A DNA stretch of 64,000 nucleotides. It comes from Streptomyces sp. NBC_00704. GTDB taxonomy: Bacteria; Actinomycetota; Actinomycetes; Streptomycetales; Streptomycetaceae. The stretch spans positions 5,328,501 to 5,392,500 of the forward strand of contig NZ_CP109000.1 in the NCBI RefSeq assembly GCF_036226605.1, read 5' to 3'. The notes under the pieces were generated by a model. That model had not been told where the DNA came from and ran no database searches. It was given only the letters and a program-made list of their open reading frames with translations. The position numbers and the translations under genes are program-made. This document shows, piece after piece, positions 30,097 through 38,889 of this stretch. Numbering within the stretch: the first letter of the stretch is position 1; every line of letters starts with the position of its first letter.

Positions 30097-32838
30097 TCAG
30101 CCGTCCGCGGGCTCCGCGGCGGCCGTCGCCTTGCGGGCGCGGCGCACCCGGGGCTTCGCCTCGGCCGCTGCTTCGGCCTCGGCGGTGGCCGGGGCGGTGG
30201 CGGCGGTCTTGCGGGTGCGGCGCGGCTTGGCGGGTTCCGCTTCCTGGGTGGCCTGGGCCGGGATGTCCACGGCGGCTTCCGCCGGGGCGGCCGTCTTGCG
30301 GGTGGTGCGGCGGCGCGGCTTGGCCTCCGCGCTGTCCACGCCCTCCGCCGTGTCGACCGCGGCTTCGGCCGGGGCGGCCGCTGCCTTGCGGGTGCGGCGG
30401 GGCTTGGCCTCGACGGTCTCGGCGGCCGGTTCGGTCTCCGTGGCCTTGACGGCTGTGGCGGCCGTCTTGCGGGTGCGGCGCGGCTTGGCCTCAGCGCTGT
30501 CCACGCCCGCGGCCGTGTCGACCGCGGTTTCCGCCGGGGCGGCCGCTGCCTTGCGGGTGCGGCGGGGCTTGGCCTCGACGCTGTCCACGCCCTCGGCCGT
30601 GTCCACGGCGGCTTCCGCCGGGGCGGCGGCCTTGCGGGTGGCGCGGCGGCGCGGCTTGGCCTCGGCGGCCTCCGCCGTGTCGACCGCGCCCTGTGCGGTG
30701 GCCGCTGCCTCGGCCTCGGCGGTGGCCGGGGCGGTGGCGGCGGTCTTGCGGGTGCGGCGCGGCTTGGCGGGTTCCGCTTCCTGGGTGGCCTGGGCCGGGA
30801 TGTCCACGGCGGTCTCCGCCGGGGCGGCCGTCTTGCGGGTGGTGCGGCGGCGCGGCTTGGCCTCCGCGCTGTCCACGCCCTCCGCCGTGTCGACCGCGGC
30901 TTCGGCCGGGGCGGCCGCTGCCTTGCGGGTGCGGCGGCGGGGCTTGGCCTGCGTGCCGTCCACGGCCTCCGCCGTGTCGACGACGGCCTCGGCCGCGGGG
31001 GCCTCGGCGGCCGGCGGCTCCGTGCCCGTGGTGGCGGGCGCTGCCACTGCCTCGGCGGCCTTGCGGGTACGGCGGCGGCGCGGCTTCGCCGCATCCTCCG
31101 TCGCCTCCTGCGCCGGGGCGCTCAGGGTGTCCGGGACCGGGCTCTCCACCGTCGCGACCGCGGCCACGGCGGCCTCGGCGGCGGGGTCGACGGCGCCCGT
31201 CAGGGTCGTCGCGGCCGCGATCTCGGGCGCGGAGCCCGTGCGGGTGCGGCGACGGCGGCGCGGGGTGCGCGTCGCGGCGGTCTCGTCCGCCGGCTGCTGC
31301 GCGGCCGCGGGGGCCTGCTCGGCAGCGACCGTCCCGGCGGGCGCGGACGTCGCGTCGAGGGGGGCGCCGTTGCGCGTGCGGCGGCGGCGACGCGGCGTGC
31401 GCGCCGAACGCTCACGCTCGTCGGACTGCTCAGCGGGCCGGTCGTCCGAACGCGAGCCGTTGCGGCCGCCGCGGTCGCCCCGCTCGCCACGTCCGCCGCG
31501 GTCCCGGCCGCCGCGGTCGTTGCGGTCGTTGCGACCGCGTGCGCCCCGGCCGCCCGGTTCGCCCAGGTCCTCGAGCTCCTCGGCGTCGAGTCCGGCACGC
31601 GTGCGCTCCGCGCGCGGCAGGATGCCCTTGGTGCCGGCCGGGATGCCGAGCTCCTCGTAGAAGTGCGGAGAGGTGGAGTACGTCTCCGGCGGGTCGCTGA
31701 AGTCGAGCTCCAGCGCCTTGTTGATGAGCTGCCAGCGCGGGATGTCGTCCCAGTCGACCAGCGTGACGGCGATGCCCTTGGCGCCCGCGCGGCCGGTGCG
31801 GCCGATGCGGTGCAGGTACGTCTTCTCGTCCTCGGGGGACTGGTAGTTGATGACGTGCGTGACGCCTTCGACGTCGATGCCGCGGGCGGCGACGTCGGTG
31901 CAGACGAGGACGTCGACCTTGCCGTTGCGGAACGCGCGCAGCGCCTGCTCGCGGGCGCCCTGGCCGAGGTCGCCGTGGACGGCGCCGGAGGCGAAGCCGC
32001 GCTGCTGGAGCTGGTCGGCGAGGTCGGCCGCGGTGCGCTTGGTACGGCAGAACACCATGACCAGGCCGCGGCCCTCGGCCTGGAGGATGCGCGCGACCAT
32101 CTCGGGCTTGTCCATGTTGTGCGCGCGGTACACGTGCTGCTTGGTGTTCGCCACGGTCCGGCCCGCGTCGTCGGGCGACGTGGCGTTGATGTGCGTGGGC
32201 TGCGACATGTAGCGGCGGGCGAGACCGATGACCGCGCCCGGCATGGTCGCCGAGAACAGCATGGTCTGGCGCTTGGCCGGAAGCATGTTGATGATCTTCT
32301 CGACGTCGGGCAGGAAGCCCAGGTCGAGCATCTCGTCGGCCTCGTCGAGGACGAGCGACCTGATGTGCTTGAGGTCGAGCTTGCGCTGACCGGCGAGGTC
32401 CAGCAGTCGGCCCGGGGTGCCGACGACGACGTCGACGCCCTTCTTCAGGGCCTCGACCTGCGGCTCGTACGCGCGGCCGCCGTAGATGGCGAGGACGCGC
32501 ACGTTGCGGACCTTGCCCGCGGTCAGCAGGTCGTTGGTGACCTGCGTGCACAGCTCGCGCGTGGGGACGACGACGAGCGCCTGCGGGGCGTCCGTGAGGG
32601 ACTCGGGCGCGGCGCGGCCGGCCTCGACGTCGGCGGGGACCGTCACCCGCTCGAGGAGCGGGAGGCCGAAGCCCAGCGTCTTGCCGGTGCCGGTCTTGGC
32701 CTGTCCGATGACGTCCGAGCCCGACAGGGCCACGGGGAGCGTCATCTCCTGGATGGGGAAGGCGGTGGTGATGCCGACGGCCTCCAGGGCCTCGGCGGTC
32801 TCGGGAAGGATTCCGAGCTCTCGAAACGTCGTAGTCAG
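30097..32838 (-). CDS. DEAD-box ATP-dependent RNA helicase with repeat-built basic tail, probable CTG start
   Basis: A protein of 913 residues. The helicase core fills residues 1 to about 420, with Q-motif FPIQE, motif I AKTGTGKT, Ia PTRELCTQ, II DEAD, III SAT, V TDVAARGIDV and VI HRIGRTGRAG. An RG/RD-rich stretch follows (about 440-490). Then come about 420 residues of Ala/Glu-rich spacers separated by basic KPRRxTRK modules, many copies. It is an RhlE/CsdA-like helicase expected to unwind structured RNA at low temperature or stress (Rv3211 position). ATG 32745 would cut off the Q motif. The conserved N-terminus TTTFRELGILPETAEALEAV needs the CTG at 32838, with GAGG 7 nt upstream. No ATG, GTG or TTG codon is available in frame before it. 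Confidence 0.9.
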   Translation of the reverse strand: MTTTFRELGILPETAEALEAVGITTAFPIQEMTLPVALSGSDVIGQAKTGTGKTLGFGLPLLERVTVPADVEAGRAAPESLTDAPQALVVVPTRELCTQVTNDLLTAGKVRNVRVLAIYGGRAYEPQVEALKKGVDVVVGTPGRLLDLAGQRKLDLKHIRSLVLDEADEMLDLGFLPDVEKIINMLPAKRQTMLFSATMPGAVIGLARRYMSQPTHINATSPDDAGRTVANTKQHVYRAHNMDKPEMVARILQAEGRGLVMVFCRTKRTAADLADQLQQRGFASGAVHGDLGQGAREQALRAFRNGKVDVLVCTDVAARGIDVEGVTHVINYQSPEDEKTYLHRIGRTGRAGAKGIAVTLVDWDDIPRWQLINKALELDFSDPPETYSTSPHFYEELGIPAGTKGILPRAERTRAGLDAEELEDLGEPGGRGARGRNDRNDRGGRDRGGRGERGDRGGRNGSRSDDRPAEQSDERERSARTPRRRRRTRNGAPLDATSAPAGTVAAEQAPAAAQQPADETAATRTPRRRRRTRTGSAPEIAAATTLTGAVDPAAEAAVAAVATVESPVPDTLSAPAQEATEDAAKPRRRRTRKAAEAVAAPATTGTEPPAAEAPAAEAVVDTAEAVDGTQAKPRRRTRKAAAAPAEAAVDTAEGVDSAEAKPRRRTTRKTAAPAETAVDIPAQATQEAEPAKPRRTRKTAATAPATAEAEAAATAQGAVDTAEAAEAKPRRRATRKAAAPAEAAVDTAEGVDSVEAKPRRTRKAAAAPAETAVDTAAGVDSAEAKPRRTRKTAATAVKATETEPAAETVEAKPRRTRKAAAAPAEAAVDTAEGVDSAEAKPRRRTTRKTAAPAEAAVDIPAQATQEAEPAKPRRTRKTAATAPATAEAEAAAEAKPRVRRARKATAAAEPADG
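30163..30397. repeat. Long direct repeat inside the helicase tail, copy 1
   Basis: About 235 bp nearly identical to 30700-30934 (offset 537 bp, 179 codons), with only a few mismatches. It encodes a module of KPRRxTRK blocks. Recombination between copies would delete or duplicate in frame. Confidence 0.85.
30700..30934. repeat. Long direct repeat inside the helicase tail, copy 2
   Basis: Partner of 30163-30397. The copies differ at 30172/30709 and around 30274/30811 among a few positions. Confidence 0.85.
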
Positions 32839-33265
32839 GGTGCTGCCTCTTCTGTGTGCGCGGTGCGAGGCGAGCGCGGGGGTCTTTGACGGACCGTGCC
32901 GGGGACGTCGGCGGCCTTACGGGCGAGCCGTGAGGGCAAGCCGTTCGGCACGGGACCACTGCCGACGCTCGAGCGCTCGTACCGCTGGAGGGTGTCCCTC
33001 TGGCCTGCGTACGCGATGTGCCGTACGAGCCATGAGGGCTGTCGGGTCGGAGCCGATCGGGCCACCGACCGGGCATCCTCATACGTGCGGCCCGTCGAAT
33101 ATTCGGCAGGCGCATTACCACCATACCCCGGAATCGTGCACATGCGATGGCCGATTCGGTCACGTTGTGGTTGTCACAGTGTCGGGCCCGGTCCCGTACG
33201 TCTTCGTTGTCACACTGACTGACCAGGGACTTCCACCGTGCGGGGAGCGGGCTATTGTGCGCTTC
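32839..33265. promoter_or_regulatory. 427-bp divergent intergenic region (helicase / ferritin-like)
   Basis: No gene is credible. It should hold the helicase promoter and a long leader. The 9-mer gttgtcaca is repeated at 33170-33178 and 33206-33214 (36-bp offset) and could be a regulator site or -35 elements. The right end carries the leaderless promoter of the 33266 gene. Confidence 0.4.
33253..33258 (+). promoter_or_regulatory. -10 hexamer of a leaderless promoter (ferritin-like gene)
   Basis: TATTGT 7 nt before ATG 33266. No ribosome-binding site. Confidence 0.55.
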
Positions 33266-34000
33266 ATGACGACCTCTGACAAGCCTGAGAACACCGCCCC
33301 CGCAACCGGGATCGCCGCCCAGGACTGGGCGACGGCCTCCGCCGACCCGCAGTACCGGGCCGCCGTCGTGGACCTGCTGGGTGCGCTGGCCTACGGCGAG
33401 CTGGCGGCGTTCGAGCGGCTCGCGGAGGACGCCAAGCTGGCGCCCACGCTGGAGGACAAGGCGGAGCTGGCGAAGATGGCGTCGGCCGAGTTCCACCACT
33501 TCGAGCGGCTGCGCGACCGGCTCACGGAGATCGGCGAGACGCCGACGGCGGCGATGGAGCCGTTCGTCGCCGCGCTGGACGGCTTCCACAAGCAGACGGC
33601 TCCGTCGGACTGGCTGGAAGGCCTGGTCAAGGCCTACGTCGGCGACTCGATCGCCAGTGACTTCTACCGGGAGGTCGCGGCGCGGCTCGACGGGGACACC
33701 CGCGGGCTGGTGCTGGCGGTGCTCGACGACACCGGTCACGCCGGCTTCGCCGTAGACCGGGTGCGGGGCGCGATCGACGCCGAGCCGCGCGTGGGCGGAC
33801 GGCTCGCGCTGTGGGCGCGCCGGCTGATGGGCGAGGCCCTGTCCCAGTCCCAGCGGGTGGTCGCGGACCGCGACGCCCTGTCGACGATGCTGGTGGGCGG
33901 GGTGGCGGACGGCTTCGACCTCGCGGAGGTGGGCCGCATGTTCTCCCGGATCACCGAGGCGCACACCAAGCGGATGGCGGCGCTGGGGCTGGCCGCCTAG
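33266..34000 (+). CDS. Ferritin-like-fold protein (tRNA-hydroxylase-like, DUF455-type neighbourhood)
   Basis: A 244-residue all-helical protein. The helical bundle contains LLGALAYGELAAFERLAEDAKLAPTLEDKAELAKMASAEFHHFERLRDRL. E and ExxH motifs (E53-type and EFHHFE) resemble the diiron ligands of the ferritin/MiaE superfamily. The second half has DFYREVAARLDGDTRGLVLAVLDDTGHAGF, with a weaker ligand pattern (DDTGH), so a diiron centre is possible but not certain. It is positioned like Rv3210c next to the RhlE-type helicase. It might act on tRNA or in iron handling; that is inference. Confidence 0.8.
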   Translation: MTTSDKPENTAPATGIAAQDWATASADPQYRAAVVDLLGALAYGELAAFERLAEDAKLAPTLEDKAELAKMASAEFHHFERLRDRLTEIGETPTAAMEPFVAALDGFHKQTAPSDWLEGLVKAYVGDSIASDFYREVAARLDGDTRGLVLAVLDDTGHAGFAVDRVRGAIDAEPRVGGRLALWARRLMGEALSQSQRVVADRDALSTMLVGGVADGFDLAEVGRMFSRITEAHTKRMAALGLAA

Positions 34001-34188
34001 GACGACGTCACGCGCCGACCGCCCGGCACGGCGTCACCGACCGCGCGGGACGGCGCCACGGAACCTCGGCTTCGGCACCGGGTCCGCACGCGACGGTCCT
34101 TCACGGGCCGTCGGCGGTCTCGCGGGCCGTCGGTGGGCTCTCAGGTCGAGGTCGAGGTCGGCTCAGGGCTCATGGGCCGGGGGTTCGG

Positions 34189-34458
34189 TCACGCCGGCGC
34201 TGATCGGCGCCGGCGCAGGCCGGCCGGGCGCAGGAGGAGCGAGAGCGAGGCGGCGGAGACGGTCGCCGCGCCCAGGAGGCTCGGCAGGGCCGACCCCGTT
34301 CCGAGTGCGCTGTGGGTGACGAAGTCGCCGAACAGGGCACCCGCGACGCCCGTCGCGTAGACGAGGGTGCGGACCGGCAGGCGGTGCGAGAGGCGGGTGA
34401 CCGCCGCCCACGCGAGCACGACGCCGAGCACAGTGGAGCCGAGCGCTTCCAAGATCAT
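34189..34458 (-). CDS. Small membrane protein (about three helices)
   Basis: An 89-residue protein: ILEALGSTVLGVVLAWAAV, VRTLVYATGVAGALFGDFV and LPSLLGAATVSAASLSLLL are three hydrophobic helices. They are followed by RPAGLRRRRSAPA, a basic cytosolic tail. Positive charges suggest the C-terminus is inside. ATG 34458 has GGGAGGGACC 5-6 nt upstream. No enzymatic motif. It is a Streptomyces membrane protein of unknown function. Confidence 0.7.
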   Translation of the reverse strand: MILEALGSTVLGVVLAWAAVTRLSHRLPVRTLVYATGVAGALFGDFVTHSALGTGSALPSLLGAATVSAASLSLLLRPAGLRRRRSAPA

Positions 34459-34664
34459 GCAGGTCCCTCCCAGACGCCGGGGCTGTGCACCGTGGTCGTA
34501 GCCCGTCATACCCGTGACCTGCGAAAGGCAATCCTCACTTCGCGGGCGGCCCGGATCCGGTCCGAGGTGCGAACGCCGACGGCAAGTACGCCCGTTCGCG
34601 AATGCCACGGTGGGCGGGCCCGTCCAGGAGGGCGACGGCGAGCACGCCCGTCCTCCGGGACGGT

Positions 34665-34749
34665 GAACGCGGGAGGGCCCGGCGACCTCTCGGTGATGCT
34701 GCTGGTCTCCCACAGCGTCACCTCTCGGTCGACGGGCCCTCCCGCGTTC
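34665..34749. repeat. Perfect 17-bp inverted repeat with a 51-nt structured loop
   Basis: Arms 34665-34681 and 34733-34749 are exact complements. Within the loop the 10-mer acctctcggt occurs twice (34685 and 34720 regions). The right arm ends 7 bp from the stop of the DUF3107 gene, so it may be its terminator, but the large ordered loop is unusual for one. Confidence 0.75.
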
Positions 34750-34755
34750 GTTCGC

Positions 34756-34983
34756 CTACAGAGCGCCGAAGCCCACCTTGCGCGGGGCGGGCTCGCCCAG
34801 CTCGACGTAGGCCAGACGGTCGGCCGGAACCAGGACCTTGCGGCCGTGCTGGTCCACGAGGCTGAGCAGCTGTGACTTCCCGGCCAGGGCCTCGGCCACC
34901 ACGCGCTCGACCTCCTCGGGAGTCTGACCGCTCTCCAGAACGATCTCGCGAGGCGCGTGCAGCACGCCGATCTTGACCTCCAC
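34756..34983 (-). CDS. DUF3107 protein
   Basis: A 75-residue cytosolic protein, MEVKIGVLHAPREIVLESGQ then TPEEVERVVAEALAGKSQLLSLVDQHGRKVLVPADRLAYVELGEP. It fits the small DUF3107 family (Rv3208A, TB9.4) found next to a TetR gene. The predicted beta-alpha-beta-beta unit has a hydrophobic core and no catalytic residue. The GTG start at 34983 has GGAGGGAC 8 nt upstream. Function is unknown. Confidence 0.88.
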   Translation of the reverse strand: MEVKIGVLHAPREIVLESGQTPEEVERVVAEALAGKSQLLSLVDQHGRKVLVPADRLAYVELGEPAPRKVGFGAL

Positions 34984-35112
34984 GGCTATGTCCCTCCGAC
35001 GGTCACGAGGTGCGCGGGCGTCCGCGCCGTACGCTGCACACATTAGCCCGGTGAGGGGACGTGCACGGCCCGGCCGTCCACGCCAGGAGCGAACAGCGAG
35101 CGGGAACAAACG

Positions 35113-35201
35113 GCCGACCGCCCCTCGCGGGCAGCGGTCGACCGCCCCTCGGTCCTCGCTGATCGGCTCCGGGGTCAGCGGCCGATCGGCTCCGGGGTCA
35201 G
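35113..35201. repeat. Local duplications at the end of the TetR gene
   Basis: gatcggctccggggtcag occurs at 35161-35178 and 35184-35201 (23-bp offset); the second copy covers the tetR stop codon. Just before, cgaccgcccctcg is also duplicated. Confidence 0.7.
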
Positions 35202-35839
35202 TGCTGGTCGGTGCCGTGCAGCGGGAAACCGGCGATGCCCCGCCAGGCCAGCGAGGCCAGCAGCTGGACCGCCTGGTCGCGCGGGACGCTGCGGTCGCTG
35301 TGCAGCCAGGACCGGGCCACGACCTGCGCGAGGCCGCCCAGGCCGGAGGCGAGGAGCATCGACTCCGCGCGCGAGAGGCCGGTGTCCTCCGCGATGACCT
35401 CGCAGATCGCCTCGGCGCATTCGGTCGTCACCTTGTCGACGCGTTCGCGCACCGCGGGCTCGTTCGTCAGGTCCGACTCGAAGACCAGGCGGAACGCGCC
35501 GCCCTCGTCCTCCACGTACGCGAAGTACGCGTCCATGGTGGCCCGGACGCGCTGCTTGTTGTCCGTGGTCGAGGCGAGCGCGCCGCGCACGGCCTGGATG
35601 AGCGACTCGCAGTGCTGGTCCAGCAGGGCCAGGTACAGGTCGAGCTTGCCGGGGAAGTGCTGGTAGAGCACCGGTTTGCTGACGCCGGCCCGCTCGGCGA
35701 TGTCGTCCATCGCGGCCGCGTGATAGCCCTGTGCGACGAAGACTTCCTGGGCGGCGCCCAGCAGCTGGTTCCGTCGGGCACGGCGCGGCAGGCGAGTGCC
35801 CCGCGGGCGCGCCGCCTCTGTCTGCTCGATGGCTGTCAC
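35198..35839 (-). CDS. TetR-family transcriptional regulator
   Basis: A 213-residue regulator. The N-terminal helix-turn-helix is LLGAAQEVFVAQGYHAAAMDDIAERAGVSKPVLYQHFPGKLDLYLALLD. The C-terminal ligand domain contains DAYFAYVEDEGGAFRLVFESDL and LARSWLHSDRSVPRDQAVQLLASLAWRGIAGFP. It corresponds to Rv3208 beside DUF3107, an essential-type conserved pair. GTG 35839 follows TGGGAGGCGGC; in-frame ATG 35863 is an alternative start. The effector is unknown. The target could be its own gene or DUF3107. Confidence 0.88.
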   Translation of the reverse strand: MTAIEQTEAARPRGTRLPRRARRNQLLGAAQEVFVAQGYHAAAMDDIAERAGVSKPVLYQHFPGKLDLYLALLDQHCESLIQAVRGALASTTDNKQRVRATMDAYFAYVEDEGGAFRLVFESDLTNEPAVRERVDKVTTECAEAICEVIAEDTGLSRAESMLLASGLGGLAQVVARSWLHSDRSVPRDQAVQLLASLAWRGIAGFPLHGTDQH

Positions 35840-36019
35840 GCCGCCTCCCAAAGTCGTCCTCATGCGGTGAGCGCCGCGCCGCCATCGTACTTTTCGGTAA
35901 CCGTCGTGCGCGCGGTGCGAGCGCAGAATTTCACGGACTGGACGACGGCAGAAGCGGTAGAGACGGTTTCGAAACATCACGTTCCGGGCATACTGGCGTC
36001 CCGCTCCAGCTCAGCGCCG

Positions 36020-36238
36020 TCAGCGATAGTCCTCCTCCTCGAGCGGCACCACGCGCGCCTGTTCGACGAGATCCGCCTCGTCGGCCCGCGCGGGGTCCAC
36101 GTCCTCCAGGGGGTCGTCGCGTTCGGGCTTGACGTCCGTGGACTGCTCGGCGGCGTCGTTCTCCGGCGCCTCGACGTCGATCTCTCCGAAGTCGTCGTCC
36201 TCTTCGAACGTGCCCGGGTCGGTGGGGTCAACGGACAT
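36020..36238 (-). CDS. Small acidic protein (72 aa)
   Basis: A 72-residue very acidic protein (runs such as FEEDDDFGEIDVE, PERDDPLEDVDP), with no cysteine, probably disordered. The last residues LEEEDYR are typical for the Streptomyces family. ATG 36238 follows GGAAGGGAGCCCATC. It is between TetR and the hydrolase and divergent from the latter. Function not recognised. Confidence 0.72.
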   Translation of the reverse strand: MSVDPTDPGTFEEDDDFGEIDVEAPENDAAEQSTDVKPERDDPLEDVDPARADEADLVEQARVVPLEEEDYR

Positions 36239-36455
36239 GATGGGCTCCCTTCCTGCGAAAGCCCCGCGAGGTGCGGGGGGCCACTAGCGGGTGCCCTCGG
36301 TACGAGCCTAGGAGACACCCGATTCGGACGCTATGCGATCGCTGTGCAGGGTGCCCCTGATTCGCGCCGGTATGGCGCGGCCGCGGCGGCAGACCGACGG
36401 GCGTTCGGTCCATGCCTGTGACGGCGAACACACAAGGGCGCACGTGATCGTCTCG

Positions 36456-36461
36456 TAACAT
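36456..36461 (+). promoter_or_regulatory. -10 hexamer of a leaderless promoter (hydrolase at 36468)
   Basis: TAACAT 6 nt before ATG 36468. Confidence 0.55.
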
Positions 36462-36467
36462 TGCCGC

Positions 36468-37439
36468 ATGTCTTCGACCGAGCTGCCCTCCGTGCCGCCC
36501 ACCAGTGTGCTGCCGAAGGCGGTCGCGGTACGGGTCGCGCAGGGTGAACGGCTGCGGTCGGTCGGGCTGCCGGGCGTCACGCTGACGGTGCGTTCCCGGC
36601 CGCCCGCGCGCGAAGGGCTCCCGCCCGCGTTCTACGTGCACGGTCTGGGCGGCTCCTCGCAGAACTGGTCCGCCCTGATGGCCCTGCTCGACGGGGTCGT
36701 GGCCGGCGAGGCCGTCGACCTGCCCGGCTTCGGCGACTCCCCGCCACCGGACGACGGCGACTACTCCGTCACGGCACACGCGCGTGCGGTGATCCGCTGT
36801 CTCGACGCCTCCGGACGTGGTCCCGTCCACCTCTTCGGCAACTCCCTCGGCGGCGCGGTGTGCACGCGCGTCGCGGCGGTCCGGCCCGACCTGGTGCGCA
36901 CGCTGACCCTGGTCTCTCCCGCCCTGCCGGAACTGCGGGTGCAGCGCACCGCGGTGCCCACCGGACTGGTGGGACTGCCCGGCGTCGCCGCCCTCTTCAG
37001 CCGGTTCACCCGTGAGTGGACGGCCGAGCAGCGCGTCCGCGGCGTCATGGCGCTCTGCTACGGCGATCCCGCGCTGGTGAGCCCCGAGGCGTTCCGGCAC
37101 GCGGTGGAGGAGCTGGAACGGCGGCTGCAACTGCCCTACTTCTGGGACGCCTTGACGCGTTCCACGCGCGGGCTGCTCAACGCCTACACCCTGGGCGGCC
37201 AGCACGGGCTGTGGCGGCAGGCCGAGCGGGTCCTCGCCCCGACGCTCCTCGTCTACGGCGGCCGCGACCAGCTCGTCGGCTTCCGCATGGCGCAGCGGTC
37301 CGCCCGCGCCTTCCGCGACTCCCGGCTGCTCACCCTGCCGGACGCCGGTCACGTCGCGATGATGGAGTACCCCGAGACGGTCGCGTCGGCGTTCCGGGAG
37401 CTCCTGGCCGAGACCTCGACCGAGAAGTCCGGGGGCTGA
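36468..37439 (+). CDS. Alpha/beta hydrolase
   Basis: A 323-residue alpha/beta hydrolase of the LipV/HsaD-like group. FYVHGLGGSSQNWSALMALL is the oxyanion loop, the nucleophile elbow is LFGNSLGGAVC, the acid is in YGGRDQLVG and the histidine in PDAGHVAMMEYP. The cap is helical (PTGLVGLPGVAALFSRF). It is followed after 7 nt by the DUF3152 protease gene, so the two are probably one transcript. The leaderless layout fixes the start. Confidence 0.88.
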   Translation: MSSTELPSVPPTSVLPKAVAVRVAQGERLRSVGLPGVTLTVRSRPPAREGLPPAFYVHGLGGSSQNWSALMALLDGVVAGEAVDLPGFGDSPPPDDGDYSVTAHARAVIRCLDASGRGPVHLFGNSLGGAVCTRVAAVRPDLVRTLTLVSPALPELRVQRTAVPTGLVGLPGVAALFSRFTREWTAEQRVRGVMALCYGDPALVSPEAFRHAVEELERRLQLPYFWDALTRSTRGLLNAYTLGGQHGLWRQAERVLAPTLLVYGGRDQLVGFRMAQRSARAFRDSRLLTLPDAGHVAMMEYPETVASAFRELLAETSTEKSGG

Positions 37440-37446
37440 GGCCGAC

Positions 37447-38874
37447 GTGGGACGCCACAGCCGGCGCGGGCCCGCCCCCAAGGGCGGCGCCAAGGGTGAC
37501 GCCAAGGGCGGCGCCAAAGGTTCTTCCGAGGTACCGCCACAGGGGCCCTCGCGGGGGCCTTCGCAGCACGACACCAGGGGCGCCGGCGCGCGGGCCCCGT
37601 ACTCCCGGCACGAGGGGCCGTCCGGGCAGGGAACGCCCCCCTCCTCCGGTCCTCCCGGGTTCTCCGGGTTCCCGGGCTTTCCCGACGCCACGCCCGGCGG
37701 CGGGATCCCGCAGGTGCGCGGAGGCCACCCCGAGCAGCGGGAAGCCGGTGGCGGCTGGGGTGAGTTGAGGCAGCGAGCGGGTACCGGGCAGCCCGTGATA
37801 CCGCGACAACGACCCGACCCCGACGGCGGCCCGCGCCGGAACCCCCGCCGAGGCCCCCGCGAGGACTACCTCGCGGCCTTCGACGAGGACGAGGACGACG
37901 CCTTCGCGGGAACGCCCTACGCGTCGCCGCGCGCGCGGGAGACGCGGGAGGGAACTCCGCACGCCGCGACCGCCGGCCCGCGCACCGGCCCCCGCGACGC
38001 CCACCCGGCCGCGCCGGCCGACGTCGACGCGGCCGACGGCACGGCGTCCACCGGCGTGCCCGCCCCCGCCAAGGGCGCCAAGGGGCGGACGTTCACCGGC
38101 ATCGCGGCCGCCGCCGTCACCACGGTGCTGGCCGTCGTGGTGGCCGGGCAGGTCACCGACGGACGGGACGACGCCGTCCGCCCGCAGGCGGCGGCCGACC
38201 GCGCCGGCGCCGCCGACGACACCACGCGCGGGGACGACCGGCCCACCCCCTCGGCGTCCACCGGAGCGATCGCGCTCACCTACGCGCAGAAGATGGCCGC
38301 CCGGTACCCCCTGGGCGCCCGGCTGAAGGGGCCGGGTGTCTTCGACGCGGTCCCGGGTGTCGCGAAGGCCCCCGGCAAGGGCCGCAAGTACACCTACCGC
38401 GTCGACGTGGAGCAGGGCCTCGGACTCGACGGCGCGCTCTTCGCGGAAGCCGTGCAGCAGACGCTCAACGACGACCGCAGCTGGGCCCACGGCGGTGCGC
38501 GCACCTTCGAGCGGATCCACTCGGGCAGGCCCGACTTCGTCATCACGCTCGCCAGCCCCGGCACCACCGCCGTCTGGTGCGCCAAGTCGGGGCTGGACAC
38601 CACCGAGGACAACGTCTCCTGCGACTCGGCGTCCACCGAGCGCGTGATGATCAACGCCTATCGGTGGGCGCAGGGCTCCAAGACCTTCGGCGACCGGATG
38701 TACGCCTACCGGCAGATGCTGATCAACCACGAGGTCGGTCACCGGCTCGGCTTCGGCCACGTCACCTGCGACAAGGACGGCGAACTCGCGCCCGTCATGC
38801 AGCAGCAGACGAAGTTCCTCGACCACGACGGCATCCACTGCCTGCCCAATCCCTGGTCCTTCCCCGGGCGTTGA
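37447..38874 (+). CDS. DUF3152 membrane-anchored zinc metalloprotease-like protein
   Basis: A 475-residue protein with a disordered Gly/Pro/Lys-rich cytosolic part (about 1-215), one membrane helix around 218-240 (FTGIAAAAVTTVLAVVVAGQ), and an extracytoplasmic DUF3152 domain. That domain carries the metzincin motif H428-E-V-G-H432-R-L-G-F-G-H438 and cysteines probably in disulfides (C-K-D, C-L-P). Preceding motifs are FVITLASPGTTAVWC and MINAYRWAQG. It corresponds to Rv3207c, a cell-surface metalloprotease in mycobacteria. GTG 37447. The transcript ends at the hairpin 38890-38930. Confidence 0.9.
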   Translation: MGRHSRRGPAPKGGAKGDAKGGAKGSSEVPPQGPSRGPSQHDTRGAGARAPYSRHEGPSGQGTPPSSGPPGFSGFPGFPDATPGGGIPQVRGGHPEQREAGGGWGELRQRAGTGQPVIPRQRPDPDGGPRRNPRRGPREDYLAAFDEDEDDAFAGTPYASPRARETREGTPHAATAGPRTGPRDAHPAAPADVDAADGTASTGVPAPAKGAKGRTFTGIAAAAVTTVLAVVVAGQVTDGRDDAVRPQAAADRAGAADDTTRGDDRPTPSASTGAIALTYAQKMAARYPLGARLKGPGVFDAVPGVAKAPGKGRKYTYRVDVEQGLGLDGALFAEAVQQTLNDDRSWAHGGARTFERIHSGRPDFVITLASPGTTAVWCAKSGLDTTEDNVSCDSASTERVMINAYRWAQGSKTFGDRMYAYRQMLINHEVGHRLGFGHVTCDKDGELAPVMQQQTKFLDHDGIHCLPNPWSFPGR

Positions 38875-38889
38875 CGGAGCGTCCCCGTT

